From NCBI GenBank assembly GCA_963995505.1, contig OZ023181.1, positions 12,644,221-12,708,220 of the forward strand: DNA of 64,000 bases, read 5' to 3'. Numbering within the stretch: the stretch's first letter is position 1; every line of letters starts with the position of its first letter. A program made the position numbers and the translations under genes. The notes under the pieces are model-generated. The model did not search any database, was not told the DNA's origin, and saw nothing but the letters and a program-made list of their open reading frames with translations. This DNA comes from Hypericum androsaemum (lineage: Eukaryota > Streptophyta > Magnoliopsida > Malpighiales > Hypericaceae). Shown here one piece after another: positions 45,501-57,452 of the stretch.

Positions 45501-47292
45501 ACCTATTGCATACTTTAGTGAGAAACTAAGTGGTGCAACCTTGAATTACCCGACCTATGACAAGGAGTTGTACGCACTAGTTCGAGCATTGGAGACATGG
45601 CAACATTACTTGTGGCCCAAGGAGTTCGTGATTCACACTGATCATGAGTCACTCAAGCACTTAAAGGGGCAACACAAGCTGAACAAGAGGCATGCACGAT
45701 GGGTGGAATTCATTGAGACATTTCCTTATGTCATTCGCTACAAGCAAGGTAAGGAAAATGTAGTAGCTGATGCACTATCACGGAGGTACGCCTTGATCTC
45801 AACTCTTGATGCTAAACTACTTGGTTTTGAACACATTAAAGAGATGTATGTTGATGATGTTGATTTTGGCGAGTTGTTTAGATCAACTGAAAGAAGTGCA
45901 TTTGGTAAGTTCTTTCGTAATGAAGGTTACCTCTTTCGTGAAAACAAACTTTGTGTGCCTAATTGTTCGATGCGAGAATTACTAATCCAGGAGGCACATG
46001 GAGGTGGCTTAATGGGGCATTTTGGAATTGCAAAGACCTTGGCAATGCTACAAGATCATTTCTTTTGGCCACACATGAAGAGAGACGTTGAGAGAGTTTG
46101 TGGTCGTTGCATCACTTGCAAGCAAGCCAAGTCGAAGGTAAAACCCCATGGTTTGTACACCCCACTACCTATACCTAGTGAGCCTTGGATTGATATCTCT
46201 ATGGATTTTGTGTTAGGACTACCTAGGACTAAGCGTGGAAGAGATTCGATTTTTGTGGTAGTGGATAGGTTTTCTAAGATGGCACATTTCATTCCATGTC
46301 ATAAAACTGATGATGCTTCAAACATTGCTGATTTGTTCTTTAGAGAGGTTGTTAGGTTGCATGGCATGCCTAGGACAATTATCTCTGATAGAGATGCTAA
46401 GTTCCTAAGTTACTTTTGGAAGACCTTGTGGTGCAAGTTAGGTACTAAGTTGTTGTTTTCTACTACTTGTCATCCTCAAACTGATGGTCAAACTGAAGTA
46501 GTGAATAGGACTTTGTCTACACTTTTGAGAGCACTCATTAAGCATAACATTAAGACTTGGGAAGAATGTTTGCCTCATGTTGAGTTTGCTTATAATCGTT
46601 CTGTCCATTCTGCTACTCAATTCTCACCATTTGAGCTTGTTTATGGATTTAATCCTTTGACTCCATTGGATTTATCACCTCTACCTTCGAGTGAGCAAGT
46701 TAACTTAGATGGCAAGAAGAAAGCTGAATTTGTCAAGCAGTTACATGAGAAAGCAAGAATGAACATCGAGAAGCGCACGGAGCACTATGCAAGGCAAGCA
46801 AACAAAGGAAGGCACAAGGTTGTCTTTGAGCCGGGAGATTGGGTTTGGCTACATATGAGGAAGGAGCGTTTTCCTGTACAAAGACGTTCAAAGTTGCTAC
46901 CACGGGGAGATGGTCCATTCCAAGTGATCGAACGCATCAATGATAATGCCTACAAGCTAGACCTTCCGGGTGAGTATAATGTAAGTGCTTCGTTTAACGT
47001 GGCTGACTTGAGTCCGTTTGATGTAGGTGATGATTTGAGGACAAATCCTTTTCAAGAGGAGGGGACTGATGTGAGCAAGCCTAAGGACGCACCTACTATC
47101 AAGCTTGTAGACTCGCAGCAAGTTCAAGTTCCAATTGGGCCAATGACAAGAGCACGAGCTAGGAAGTTGCAATCTGATTTCAATGGACTAATGCAAGAAG
47201 TTTGGGCTCAAGTTGGTGCGTACAAGTGCAAGGACGTGCATGAGGCACATGCAAAGCCCATGCACGTGATAGAGGCTATTTTGGAAGCTTAA
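42505..47292 (+). CDS. A4 gag-pol polyprotein, intact (1595 aa)
   Basis: The protein starts [10 protein letters not shown]. The Gag capsid-like region is about 100-290. The CCHC zinc knuckle is C331, C334, H339, C344. The aspartic protease has D428 in [10 protein letters not shown] (DGG in place of the usual DSG/DTG). RT carries D773 (FSKIDLKSG) and the YFDD pair D837/D838. RNase H has D984 (IECDASG) and D1046 (HTDHESL). The integrase zinc finger is H1165, H1172, C1202, C1205, and the catalytic triad D1234-D1295-E1331 has exact spacings of 60 and 35. The GPF module is at 1470-1472. There is no recognisable chromodomain. Residues 1522-1595 are encoded by the 3' LTR and include [19 protein letters not shown]. 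All catalytic residues are present. CRM-clade assignment is an inference. Confidence 0.97.
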   Translation: MSHEGQTMGNIDLKLLVDALAGKLEQMVQAQMEPLQLRVDAVENSRDIPPTRGELQRRRRGVPIGESSGADSESEEGVGSTRSLRRARTSRPPREARPKRDDNIGSIKLKIPSFAGRSDPEAYLEWEKKIEFVFDCHNSSEEKKVKLAITEFTDYAITWWDQLVTSRRRNRERPIATWEDMKVVMRKRFVPSHYYRELYKKLQGMRQGNLSVEEYFKQMEMAMIRADIDEDREVTMARFLNGLNPEIQDKVELQHYVELEDMVHMAMKIEKQLKRGEGRTRATSNSTWKPNYQKKFDKPQAAKVEHKPESSQANSQRKVEVTPARNRDIKCFKCQGRGHISSQCPNRQAMVIKEGGEIETEEEDSEHESMPSLEDVSEEEYQAAERLTLVSRRALNVQVKEEDNVAQRENIFHTRCYVKDKVCSVIIDGGSCANVASTTMVEKLGLLTGKHPKPYKLQWLNDSGEVRVMKQVLVAFRIGNYEDEVLCDVVPMQAGHLLLGRPWQFDRKVHHDGYTNKYSFILKKRVITLAPLSPSQVCEDQRQLQKESDEQRERDKKKKNERREEAEKKIRKTANGEEKIEQTKEAGKTEIKTAKERKTESWKKSYYVGTSDIKQACFEKKPMILLRYREALLNTNELEPHVPSTVVSLLQDYKDVFPDELPPGLPPIRGIEHQIDLVPGAAIPNRPAYRSNPEETKELEKQVNELLEKGYVRESMSPCAVPVLLVPKKDKTWRMCVDCRAVNNITVKYRHPIPRLDDMLDELHGSCMFSKIDLKSGYHQIRMKEGDEWKTAFKTKYGLYEWMVMPFGLSNAPSTFMRLMNHVLRPFIGKFVVVYFDDILIYSKSMEDHLEHLKSVLDALREEKLFANLKKCTFCTDKLVFLGFVVGANGIQVDDEKIRAIREWPSPTSVANVRSFHGLASFYRRFVKDFSSIAAPITEVIKKNVGFTWGEAQEKAFQLLKEKLTNAPLLALPNFTKTFEIECDASGVGIGAVLMQEGRPIAYFSEKLSGATLNYPTYDKELYALVRALETWQHYLWPKEFVIHTDHESLKHLKGQHKLNKRHARWVEFIETFPYVIRYKQGKENVVADALSRRYALISTLDAKLLGFEHIKEMYVDDVDFGELFRSTERSAFGKFFRNEGYLFRENKLCVPNCSMRELLIQEAHGGGLMGHFGIAKTLAMLQDHFFWPHMKRDVERVCGRCITCKQAKSKVKPHGLYTPLPIPSEPWIDISMDFVLGLPRTKRGRDSIFVVVDRFSKMAHFIPCHKTDDASNIADLFFREVVRLHGMPRTIISDRDAKFLSYFWKTLWCKLGTKLLFSTTCHPQTDGQTEVVNRTLSTLLRALIKHNIKTWEECLPHVEFAYNRSVHSATQFSPFELVYGFNPLTPLDLSPLPSSEQVNLDGKKKAEFVKQLHEKARMNIEKRTEHYARQANKGRHKVVFEPGDWVWLHMRKERFPVQRRSKLLPRGDGPFQVIERINDNAYKLDLPGEYNVSASFNVADLSPFDVGDDLRTNPFQEEGTDVSKPKDAPTIKLVDSQQVQVPIGPMTRARARKLQSDFNGLMQEVWAQVGAYKCKDVHEAHAKPMHVIEAILEA
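47054..47065 (+). other. A4 polypurine tract
   Basis: AAGAGGAGGGGA lies one base before the 3' LTR, inside the reading frame. Confidence 0.9.
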
Positions 47293-47871
47293 TATGCACA
47301 CCAACTTCTGGATGCATGCGCACATGGAGAATCAGCAAGAATCAACCTATTTAGGCCATGCATCTTCTTGTTAGGACGTGCAATTAATTGTTATTCTATT
47401 AGATATTATTTGTTTAGATTATTTCCTATTTTAGTTGAATAATTCGGCCAGAATCTCCTTAGAATAGGAAAGAGAGTTTTGGCCAGCCTTTGAACTCCTT
47501 TTTAGGAGTTAGCTTGTTTAGGAATACTTTGGTACTTTGGGAGCCTATATAAAGAGGACTCCTAGCAATAAAAACGTACACAACAATTCAGAATTACATA
47601 GCTTTGGCTAATTGAGAGTTTAGATACTCGTTTGTTCTTGCTTAGGCTGGTGAGTCGTCTTGGCTAGAATTTATCTTTCACTTATCAAGCGGACCATCCA
47701 TCCTCGCTTGTGGCGTGATTCGACCTTAGGTCAAGGTTCAGAAGTTCTTGTTGCGGGTTAAGGTTCAATTTCGTGCCTTAGTTCGAGTGAGTTCTTGTGA
47801 GTTGTGATCTGTTCCATTCTAAAGTAACAAACGGTCCGAGTTGTGAATCTTTTCCGCATAGATTCATATCA
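47067..47871 (+). repeat. A4 3' LTR
   Basis: 805 bp, looks identical to 41042-41846. Its first 226 bases encode the Pol tail. It is followed by TAGGT. Confidence 0.97.
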
Positions 47872-50800
47872 TAGGTGGACCAGGTCTGCCTATGCTCACT
47901 TAGCTTTTCACTAAAGAAAGCTATCGGACGCTTCTCTTGAGACAACACAGCTCCAATTCCCATACCGCAGGCATCTACATCAACCTGAAACAACTTAGAA
48001 AAATCAGGAAGTGCAAGTACCGGGGCTGAGCTTAATTTCTCTTTAAGCTCTTCAAAAGCTTCACGGGCCGCTCCCCCCCATTCAAATTTAGCTTGCTTCT
48101 TCAACAAGGAAGTCAATGGTGCGGCAATAGAGCTAAAGTTGCGGATAAATCTTCGATAGAACGTGGCTAATCCGAGGAAACTCCGCACTTGCCTCACATT
48201 AAGGGGAGTAGGCCACCTCTGAATGGCCTCAATCTTGGCCTGATCAACCTGCACTCCTTCTTTCCCCACAACAAAACCAAGAAACACAAGTTTTTCTTTC
48301 CAAAAGATGCACTTTTTCAGGTTCACAACGAGGCTGTTACCTTTTAGAGCTTAAAAAACGTGCATCAAGTGTTCTCGATGTTCTTCTTCTGACTTGCTAT
48401 ACACCAAGATATCATCGAAATATACCACCACGAACCGATCAAGGAAGGGTTTCAAGACTTGGTGCATCAGTCTCATGAAGGTGCTTGGTGCGTTCGTCAA
48501 GCCAAAGGGCATGACCAACCACTCGTACAAGCCATCTCGAGTCTTGAAAGCCGTTTTCCACTCGTCCCCAGGGCGGATTCTGATCTGGTGATAGCCACTC
48601 TTCAAGTCTATCTTCGAGAACACAACAGATCCACTCAAATTATCAAGCATATCATCAAGACGAGGGATAGGGAATCTGTACCCTATGGTTATTTTGTTGA
48701 TTGCTCGACTGTCCACACACATTCTCCACGTACCATCCTTCTTGGGTACCAAAAGAGCGGGCACACCACAGGGACTGAGACTCTCCTGGATGTGTCCCTT
48801 CTCGAGCAATTCTTGGACTTGATCTCTCACGATCTGGTTCTCCTGAGGACTCATACGATAGTGGGGTAAATTTGGCAATGTTGCACCCGGAATTAGATCA
48901 ATTTGGTGCTGGATATCCCTCAAAGGTGGTAAGCCCTTGGGTTCATCCTTTGGCGCAACTTCAGGGAACAACTTCAACAATTCCTCCACTTGATCCGGTA
49001 ACTTCTCCATCTTCCCTTCGTGTTGCGGATCAGAATTCACGGCAACAAGGACATGACAACCTCCAAACTCCTTCATGGAGTCAAGGAAACTTCTCGAGGA
49101 AGTCACCAACGTAACAGTTTGCGTGGAACTGTTCAACTTGAGTTTTCCATGCTTAGGGCTTCTCGGCAAAAGGGTGAATTGTTGTCCCTCCTTCTTAACC
49201 TCATAGGTGTTTTCCTTCCCTCTATGGATAGCTTGATTATCAAACTCCCAAGGACGTCCAAGCAGTATGTGACAAGCATCCATTTCCAGCACGTCACAAG
49301 TGACCGTGTCTCGAAACCTTCCAATGGTAATTGGTACAACACATCTGTCCTTCACCTTGATTCCTCCCCCTGAGCGAATCCATCCAATGGAATACGGGGC
49401 TGGATGAGGTGTAACCTTCAAACCAAGCTTGTCAACAATCTGCTTGCTCACAAAATTCTCTTGGCTGCCTCCATCCACAATTACTTCGCACACCTCCTCT
49501 CCTACATGGCATCGAGTCCGAAACAAATTGTGACGTTGAGACTCGTTACCTTTTGAGGTTGTCAAAACCAGCTTTCGCATAACACCACAATACTCCTCCC
49601 CTTCTTCGGACATTTCATCCTCCTCCTCACTACTTCCTCCTACGGGTGCACAAAGGTAGGATCCAGCCTGCTCTTCATCCGAATTTTCCTTTTCACACAA
49701 TTGGTTAAATTTCCTTCTAGGGCATTCGCTGGATTTGTGTCCCATCTCATTGCACTTAAAACAACGAAAGTTTGAGGAACTTGATGCCACTTCCTTACCT
49801 TTCCTTGATGCTACCACAGGGGCAGGCTTGCTTGGAAGGGGTTTAGGCTCGGATGCGTGAGGTGCACTCCTCTCCACTCCTCCTCTTGCAACGGTGGACA
49901 CCTGACCAGGGCCTGAAAAACGAGTTGGCACCACTTTCTTCTTCCTCAAGGCAGCCCCTATCTTACGTGCCTTGGCACACGCATCGTTGAAAAACAAAAA
50001 CGTGTCAAACTCCATCTTGCTCTTGATCTCATAACTGAGGCCCTCAACAAACCGTGCAATCATCTGATCCTCATTCTCTTCCACATCGTTCCTCGACGCC
50101 AACCTCATGAATTCAGTCATGTACTCTTCCACCGAACGATTTCCTTGAGTGCACGTAAGGAATTGACTGTAGAGGGTCTGATGGTAGTCCACTGGCAAAA
50201 ACCTCTCCCTCAAGGCTTGCTCCATGGTCGGCCAGTCTCTGATTGGTAGATCTCCTCTTCTCCTACGAGACTCTTGTTCCTTCCTCCACCACACGGCAGC
50301 TCCGGACTCTAGCTTGAAGGCTACGTAGCTCACCTTCTGTTCTTCCGTGAGTTGCATGCAATCAAAATATTTTTCCACCGAGTCCAACCAGTTGAGAAAG
50401 CCTTCTACGTCCGCATCACCATAGAATTTCTCTATGTTCATTTTGAAAGGACGATCCACCCTTCTATATTCTCCTCCGCGCTCATAATCCTCCCTATAGA
50501 CTTCTCTTCCAGGAACACGTCCCAGATCACCGTGTCTACCACCTCCTCTACCTCGTCCCCTCAACACTCTCCCTGCCCTTCTCACATTAAGGGTAGCATC
50601 AGAATCTACATCCTCCTCTTCCTCTCTTTGTTCATTACGTACCCCAGCTGGAGGGGGTTGCACCGCGAGGTTGTCCAGGCGGGTAAGGATGGCCTGAATT
50701 GCCGCCTCCATTTGAGTGAATCTCTGGTTCATATCGGGTCTTGGAGTGTCATTAGGATCGGCCATATTGCAACGGATTTTGGTGGTGCTAGGTGGGTAAG

Positions 50801-50924
50801 AATGAGACTTGGATCAGGAGATCACAAAGTCTTGTGGATCGGTTCGTAGATGGGGCTCTCTCAAACTCACTAGGTGATAGCATTCACTCCCGATCAATAT
50901 GGGAATTGATCTGATCGTATTCAG

Positions 50925-50936
50925 GCTCTGATACCA
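50925..50936 (-). other. D primer-binding site (tRNA-iMet)
   Basis: The complement reads TGGTATCAGAGC, two bases inside the D 5' LTR. Confidence 0.9.
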
Positions 50937-50938
50937 CT

Positions 50939-51424
50939 TGACGTAGCTAGAAACGTAGCGGACAAACTTGGAACTGAGTTCGGACCAACAAGATAAACCT
51001 TCAGCCAAATCCTTCCGAATTTGATTGAAGATTGGCCTAAAAGTTTAGGCAGCCAGCAAAGGGCAAAGACTCTAACACGACATATGCAAATCCATGCATA
51101 AAAGGGAGCTAAACTCACGGAAGTTTTGGGATTAAAATCTCTCTTCTTTATTCAGGAAAACGAGTTTAAATAGGCCAAGCAAGACCTTTCAAACGACGGT
51201 GGCAGTTACAAATCCTTCCAGCTGCCACAAATGATAACTAACGCCTTAAAGGCGTCACAAATGCTAGCTAAGGCCTTAAAGGCATTTATTCCGCACATCT
51301 AATGGCTGCATGCACACGTTACATCCAGCCATGCATACGTAAAGAAACCAAGGTCAACACAACCAGGTATGATGTGCACAAACGCACTTATTCAAACGTG
51401 AGAAAATAAAGATGTCCTACATCA
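50939..51424 (-). repeat. D 5' LTR
   Basis: 486 bp, looks identical to 39015-39500. It is followed by AATAA, after which A3 gag resumes. TATTTAAA on the minus strand is a possible TATA box. Confidence 0.94.
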
Positions 51425-51471
51425 AATAACTTAAGGTCTATGTTTTCCATAGTTTGACCTTCATGCGACAT

Positions 51472-52070
51472 GTTTGCTGCAAGAAAAAATTGGTTAGTAA
51501 AAAAAATATGGCCTCACAAGCTCACTCCCTTACGTGTATACTCTCAATATATGGTGCACTCAAGTTCACTCGTGTTTTGCACTCAAATATTTGGCTTTTC
51601 TCTCTAAGGTACTCGCACACTCTTGCCTTTTTCCTCTCGTGATACTTGTATGTTCTTACTAAGGCTAGAACGGCCTTGCTTGAGCTCCACGCTTTAACAA
51701 ACAGAATGTTAAAGTTCCTCTTTAGTCTTTCTTTTAGTCTTGCTCGTCCCCTTTCTTGATCAGCTGTTGCGCCTCCTTAGTTTGCTAGCTTCCCTCGGAT
51801 TTGCTTCCTCTTTAGCTTGAGACTTCCAATTTAGCTTGCTTCCTCTTTAGCTTGCGGCTTCCTTTTTTCTTTTTCTTTTCTTTCCCTTTTTTTTCTTTTC
51901 TTTTCTTTTTTTTTCTTTCTTTTCTTGCTTCACTCGTTTGTTTTCCTCTCTTTTCTCTCAAACAGCGAGGAGAGAAAACGAACCAACAAGAACAAAAAAA
52001 ATAACAAGCAACAAAAACGAACCAACAAGAACAAAAATAACAAGGATAATGAACTAAAGTAACAAGCTAA
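51472..52070 (-). other. A3 leader
   Basis: The complement has the family A leader: TACTAAC and CAG just before the gag ATG, the purine tract (plus-strand T/C tract about 51860-51930), then the PBS at 52071-52082. No gene is seen. Confidence 0.75.
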
Positions 52071-52084
52071 GCTCTGATACCAAC

Positions 52085-52887
52085 TGATATGAATCTCCGC
52101 GGAAAAGATTCACAACTCGGACCGTTTGTTACTTTAGAATGGAACAGATCACAACTCACAAGAACTTACACGAACTAAGGCACGAATTTGTACCTCAACC
52201 CGCTGCAAGGGCTTCTGAACCTTGACCTAAGGACGTATCACGCCACAAGCGGGGATGGAATATCCGCTTGATAAGTGAAGGATAAATTCTAGCCAAGACG
52301 ACTCACCAGCCTAAGCAAGAACAAACGAGTATCAAACTCTCAACTAGCCAATGCTAAGTATTTCCGAATTGTGTGTACGTTTTATTGCTAGGAGTCCTCT
52401 TTATATAGGCTCCCAAAGTACCAAAATATTCCTAAACAAGCTAACTCCTTAAAAGGAATTCAAAGGCTGGCCAAAACTCTCTTTCCTATTCTAAGGAGAT
52501 TCTGGCCGAACTTATGCAACTAAACAAGGAATAATATAAGCAAATAATATCTAATAGAATAGCTACTAGTTGCACGTCCAAAACAATTAGATGCATGGCC
52601 TAAATAGGCTGATTCTTCTTGATTCTCCATGTGCGCATGCATCTAGAAGCTTTCGTGCATGTCAAGCTTCCCATTCAGCCTCCAAAACGTGCATGGGCCT
52701 CCCTTGGGTTTCTTGGACGTCCTTGGTCCTCCACGAACTTGCTTGAGCCCAAACTTCATGCATTAGTCCATTGAAATCAGATTGCAACTTCCTAGCTCTT
52801 GCTCTTGTCATTGGCCCAATTGGAACTTGAACTTGCTTCGAGTCTACAAGCTTGATAGTTGGTGCATCCGTAGGCTTGCTCACATCA
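52085..52887 (-). repeat. A3 5' LTR
   Basis: 803-bp full LTR with the PBS on its left. On the right it is followed by ATTAG and A5 coding sequence instead of a non-A flank. Confidence 0.93.
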
Positions 52888-55785
52888 ATTAGTCAACTTC
52901 CCTTTCAGTAGTTGAAAAGCCTTCTCTTGAGCTTCTCCCCAAGTAAAGCCCACGTTCTTCTTGATGACTTCAGTTATGGGTGCGGCTATGCTACTAAAGT
53001 CCTTCACAAATCTCCTATAAAAACTAGCTAGTCCATGAAAGCTCCTAACATTAGCAACACTTGTAGGGCTTGGCCATTCACAGATAGCTCGGATCTTTTC
53101 TTCATCAACCTGTATTCCGTTAGCTCCAACAACAAAACCCAAGAATACAAGCTTATCCGTACAAAAGGTGCACTTCTTCAAGTTAGCAAACAATTGTTCT
53201 TCTCTAAGTGCATCTAAGACAGATTTCAAATGTTCTAGATGATCCTCCATGCTCTTGCTATAAATGAGTATATCATCAAAGTAAACAACTACAAATTTAC
53301 CAATGAATGGACGTAGAACATGATTCATGAGTCGCATAAACGTGCTAGGTGCGTTCGACAAACCAAATGGCATGACCATCCACTCATACAACCCATACTT
53401 AGTTTTGAAAGCAGTCTTCCACTCATCTCCTTCTTTCATCCTAATTTGATGATAACCACTCTTCAAATCAATCTTAGAAAACATGCAAGAACCATGCAAC
53501 TCATCTAACATGTCATCTAAACGAGGGATAGGGTGACGATATTTTACCGTTATGTTGTTGACTGCTCGGCAATCAACACACATTCTCCATGTTTTATCCT
53601 TTTTGGGCACAAGTAGGACTGGAACAGCACATGGACTCATGCTCTCTCTTACGTACCCTTTCTCCAACAGCTCGTTGACTTGCTTCTCAAGCTCCTTTGT
53701 CTCTTCAGGATTGCTTCTATATGCGGGACGGTTAGGTATGGTAGCTCCCGGGACAAAGTCTATTTGATGTTCAATCCCACGAATAGGTGGCAAACCAGGT
53801 GGTAGCTCGTCGGGAAAGACATCCTTGTAATCCTGCAAAAGAGACACAACCGTACTAGGTACATGTGGTTCAAGCTCGTTAGTGTTTAAAAGTGCCTCCC
53901 TATACCGAAGTAAGATCATAGGCTTCTTTGCAAAGCATGCTTGCTTAATATCACTTGTTCCCACATAGTAACTCTTTTTCCAACTCTCGTTTTTTCTCTC
54001 ATTGGCCATTTTAATTTCTGTTTTTCCGGCTTCTTTTGTTTTGTCAATCTTTTCCTCTCCATTGGCCGTTTTTCTTATCCTTTTTTCGGCTTCTTCTCTC
54101 CTCTCATTCTTTTTCTTTTTGTCACGCTCTCTTTGCTCATCTCTTTCTTGTTGCAACAGTCGTTGATCTTCACAAACTTGTGATGGTGACATGGGTGCCA
54201 AGGTGATTACTCTCTTCTTAAGTATAAATGAATACTTGTTGGTGTAGCCATCATGATGCACTTTCCTATCAAACTGCCATGGCCTTCCTAACAATAGGTG
54301 ACCAGCTTGCATTGGTACAACATCACACAACACTTCATCCTCATAGTTGCCAATGCGGAATGCTACCAATACTTGCTTCATCACTCGTACTTCTCCACTA
54401 TCATTCAGCCATTGTAGTTTGTAAGGCTTAGGGTGTTTTCCCGTGAGTAACCCTAACTTCTCCACCATAGTAGTGCTTGCAACATTAGCACAACTTCCTC
54501 CATCTATGATGACACTACACACCTTGTCTATGACATAGCACCTTGTGTGAAAAATATTTTCTCTTTGAGCCACATCATTTTCCTCTTTTACTTGCACATT
54601 CAATGCTCTTCTAGACACAAGAGTAAGCCTCTCAGCAGCTTGGTACTCTTCCTCGGATACGTCCTCCAAAGAAGGCATGCTCTCATGCTCCGAATCCTCT
54701 TCTTCAGTTTCAATCTCTCCACTTTCCTTGATCACCATTACTTGCTTGTTAGGGCATTGACTTGAGATGTGCCCTCTTCCTTGACACTTAAGGCACTTGA
54801 TGTCACGGTTCCTAGCTGGAGTGACTTCCACTTTCCTTTGAGAATTAGCTTGAGAACTCTCGGATTTATGCTCTACTTTGGCTGCTTGTGGCTTGTCAAA
54901 CTTCTTTTGGTAGTTTGGCTTCCAAGTAGAATTCGATGTAGCTCTTGTTCTCCCTTCTCCTCTCTTGAGTTGATTCTCAATTTTCGTTGCCATATGCACC
55001 ATGTCCTCCAACTCCACATAGTAATGCAACTCAACTTTGTCTTGAATTTCAGGATTGAGTCCATTCAAGAACCTTGCCATTGTAACTTCTCTATCTTCTT
55101 CTATATTAGCTCTTATCATGGCCATCTCCATCTGTTTGAAATACTCCTCCACACTCAAACTTCCTTGCCTCATTCCTTGTAACTTCTTATACAGCTCTCT
55201 ATAGTAATGACTTGGAACAAATCTCTTCCTCATCACCACTTTCATGTCTTCCCAAGTAGCTATAGGGCGTTCTCTATTTCTCCTCCTGCTAGTCACAAGT
55301 TGATCCCACCAAGTTATAGCATAATCAGTGAATTCGGTGATGGCAAGTTTTACCTTCTTTTCTTCGGAGCTATTGTGGCAATCAAACACGAACACAATCT
55401 TCTTCTCCCACTCTAAGTACGCCTCCGGGTCAGAACGACCAGCAAAGGAAGGTATCTTCAGTTTGATACTCCCTATGTTGTCGTCTCTCTTTGGCCTTGC
55501 CTCCCTAGGTGGACGGTTTGTTCTTGCTCTCCTAAGACTCCTTGTAGAGCCTACGCCTTCTTCAGATTCAGAATCAGCTCCGCTCGATTCTCCAATAGGT
55601 ACTCCTCTCCTACGCCTTAGGAGTTCGCCTCGCGTATGGGGGTTGTCACGAGAATTCTCCACGGCATCCACGCATAGTTGCAAAGGCTCCATCTGAGCTT
55701 GCACCATCCGCTCGAGCTTCCCGGCCAAGGCATCCACTAATAACTTAAGGTCTATGTTTTCCATAGTTTGACCTTCATGCGACAT
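52888..55785 (-). pseudogene. A5 gag-pol, truncated in RNase H
   Basis: The ATG ends at 55785 ([14 protein letters not shown]). 966 codons are open to the break after QLLKGKLTN, exactly at the A3 LTR. Gag, the zinc knuckle (first Cys context KCLKCQGRGH, a Phe-to-Leu change), IIDGG protease and RT with YFDD are present. The RNase H catalytic core, the integrase and the tail are absent. Confidence 0.92.
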
Positions 55786-56404
55786 GTTTGCTGCAAGAAA
55801 AATTGGTTAGTAAAAAATATGGCCTCACAAGCTCACTCCCTTACGTGTATACTCTCAATGTATGGTGCACTCAAGTTCACTCGTGTTTGCACTCAAATAT
55901 TTGGCTTTTCTCTCTAAGGTACTCGCACACTCTTGCCTTTTTCCTCTCGTGATACTTGTATGTTCTTACTAAGGCTAGAACGGCCTTGCTTGAGCTTCAC
56001 GCTTTAACAAACAGAATGTTAAAGTTCCTCTTTGGTCTTTCTTTTAGTCTTGCTCGTCCCCTTTCTTGATCAGCTGTTGCGCCTCCTTAGTTTGCTAGCT
56101 TCCCTCGGATTTGCTTCCTCTTTAGCTTGAGACTTCCAATTTAGCTTGCTTCCTCTTTAGCTTGCGGCTTCCTTTTTCTTTTTCTTTTCTTTCCTTTTTT
56201 TTTCTTTTTTTTTCTTTTCTTTTCTTTTTTTTTTCTTTCTTTTCTTTTCTTTCTTTTCTTGCTTCACTCGTTTGTTTTCCTCTCTTTTCTCTCAAACAGC
56301 GAGGAAAGAAAACGAACCAACAAGAACAAAAAAAAATAACAAGCAACAAAACGAACCAACAAGAACAAAAATAACAAGGATAATGAACTAAAGTAACAAG
56401 CTAA
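55786..56404 (-). other. A5 leader
   Basis: Standard A leader on the minus strand with TACTAAC plus CAG before the ATG and a long purine tract (plus-strand T/C about 56165-56260). No gene is seen. Confidence 0.75.
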
Positions 56405-56418
56405 GCTCTGATACCAAC

Positions 56419-57222
56419 TGATATGAATCTCCGCAGAAAAGATTCACAACTCGGACCGTTTGTTACTTTAGAATGGAACAGATCACAACTCACAAGAACT
56501 TACACGAACTAAGGCACGAATTTGTACCTCAACCCGCTGCAAGGGCTTCTGAACCTTGACCTAAGGTCGTATCACGCCACAAGCGGGGATGGAATATCCG
56601 CTTGATAAGTGAAGGATAAATTCTAGCCAAGACGACTCACCAGCCTAAGCAAGAACAAACGAGTATCAACTCTCAACTAGCCAATGCTAAGTATTTCCGA
56701 ATTGTGTGTGTACGTTGTATTGCTAGGAGTCCTCTTTATATAGGCTCCCAAAGTACCAAAATATTCCTAAACAAGCTAACTCCTTAAAAGGAATTCAAAG
56801 GCTGGCCAAAACTCTCTTTCCTATTCTAAGGAGATTCTGGCCGAACTTATGCAACTAAACAAGGAATAATATAAGCAAATAATATCTAATAGAATAGCTA
56901 CTAGTTGCACGTCCAAAACAATTAGATGCACGGCCTAAATAGGCTGATTCTTCTTGATTCTCCATGTGCGCATGCATCTAGAAGCTTTCGTGCATGTCAA
57001 GCTTCCCATTCAGCCTCCAAAACGTGCATGGGCCTCCCTTGGGTTTCTTGGACGTCCTTGGTCCTCCACGAACTTGCTTGAGCCCAAACTTCATGCATTA
57101 GTCCATTGAAATCAGATTGCAACTTCCTAGCTCTTGCTCTTGTCATTGGCCCAATTGGAACTTGAACTTGCTTCGAGTCTACAAGCTTGATAGTTGGTGC
57201 GTCCTTAGGCTTGCTCACATCA
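56419..57222 (-). repeat. A5 5' LTR
   Basis: 804-bp full LTR with the PBS on its left. Its right-hand 230 bp are then repeated twice more in tandem to 57682. Confidence 0.93.
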
Positions 57223-57452
57223 CGTGTCAAGCTTCCCATTCAGCCTCCAAAACGTGCATGGGCCTCCCTTGGGTTTCTTGGACGTCCTTGGTCCTCCACA
57301 AACTTGCTTGAGCCCAAACTTCATGCATTAGTCCATTGAAATCAGATTGCAACTTCCTAGCTCTTGCTCTTGTCATTGGCCCAATTGGAACTTGAACTTG
57401 CTTCGAGTCTACAAGCTTGATAGTTGGTGCGTCCTTAGGCTTGCTCACATCA
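57223..57452 (-). repeat. Extra 230-bp LTR U3 segment
   Basis: A second copy of the LTR part that encodes the Pol tail, starting CGTGT instead of CATGT. It is flanked by the same segment at 56993-57222 and 57453-57682. It is not a separate gene, although it carries an open frame. Confidence 0.9.

Larger units (their letters stand above)
41042..47871 (+). mobile_element. A4: complete, apparently intact family A retrotransposon
   Basis: 6830 bp. The 805-bp LTRs at 41042-41846 and 47067-47871 look identical. The target duplication TAGGT (41037-41041 and 47872-47876) is perfect. The PBS is 41849-41860 and the polypurine tract 47054-47065. It has one uninterrupted 1595-codon gag-pol. It sits in the RNase H region of D, making it the innermost and youngest layer of the nest. 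It is the best candidate here for a mobile, autonomous copy and possible helper of B. Confidence 0.97.
39512..50765 (-). pseudogene. D gag-pol, one nonsense codon and split by A4
   Basis: The ATG ends at 50765 ([12 protein letters not shown]). Coding runs to 47872, is broken by A4 in RNase H (after SEHRQTWST), resumes at 41036 (EQEFYAVFRALKTW) and stops at 39512. The total is 1472 codons in one frame, except for an in-frame TAA at 48351-48353 just after the RT YFDD region (HLMHVF, stop, ALKGNSLVV). It shows CCHC ([13 protein letters not shown]), protease [12 protein letters not shown] with YFDD, RNase [11 protein letters not shown] and YTDHKAL, HHCC and DDE integrase, and GPF (RKFGPFKVL). It ends before the LTR, as C1 does. 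Confidence 0.92.
39015..51424 (-). mobile_element. D: Ty3/gypsy element carrying A4, inserted in A3 gag
   Basis: The 486-bp LTRs at 39015-39500 (3') and 50939-51424 (5') look identical by eye. The target duplication AATAA (39010-39014 and 51425-51429) is perfect. The PBS is the complement of 50925-50936 and the polypurine tract the complement of 39501-39513 (AAGAAGGGGAGGA). Without A4 it is about 5.6 kb. The leader and 5' gag are nearly identical to family C, whereas the LTRs and the rest of gag-pol are not, so D is mosaic. Confidence 0.95.
34269..51471 (-). pseudogene. A3 gag-pol, split by element D
   Basis: The ATG ends at 51471. The first 47 coding bases run to 51425, the D element intervenes, and coding resumes at 39009, ending at 34269 inside the 3' LTR. 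The parts sum to 1595 codons plus stop, matching A4, so D is the only break I see. It has all domains (CCHC, IIDGG protease, YFDD, RNase H CDASG, HHCC, DDE, GPF) and the tail [16 protein letters not shown]. The apparent N-terminal extension up to 39194 is read-through from the D LTR and is not part of the protein. Confidence 0.92.
33691..52887 (-). mobile_element. A3: family A element carrying D (which carries A4)
   Basis: 3' LTR 33691-34494, polypurine tract complement of 34495-34507, gag-pol split by D at 39015-51424 (TSD AATAA), leader 51472-52070, PBS complement of 52071-52082, 5' LTR 52085-52887. The flanks differ: CATGT on the left, ATTAG on the right. The right side continues into the internal region of another A element (A5). 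This is best explained by insertion in A5 followed by recombination of the two left LTRs. Confidence 0.85.
52888..57222 (-). mobile_element. A5: 5' half of a family A element
   Basis: Minus-strand element. It keeps the 5' LTR (56419-57222), PBS (complement of 56405-56416), leader and gag-pol up to RNase H. Everything 3' of ATTAG at 52888 is missing, replaced by A3. The CATGT at its outer right side (57453-57457) matches the CATGT at 33686-33690. This suggests A5 originally spanned the whole interval as an insertion in the A6 LTR. Confidence 0.82.
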
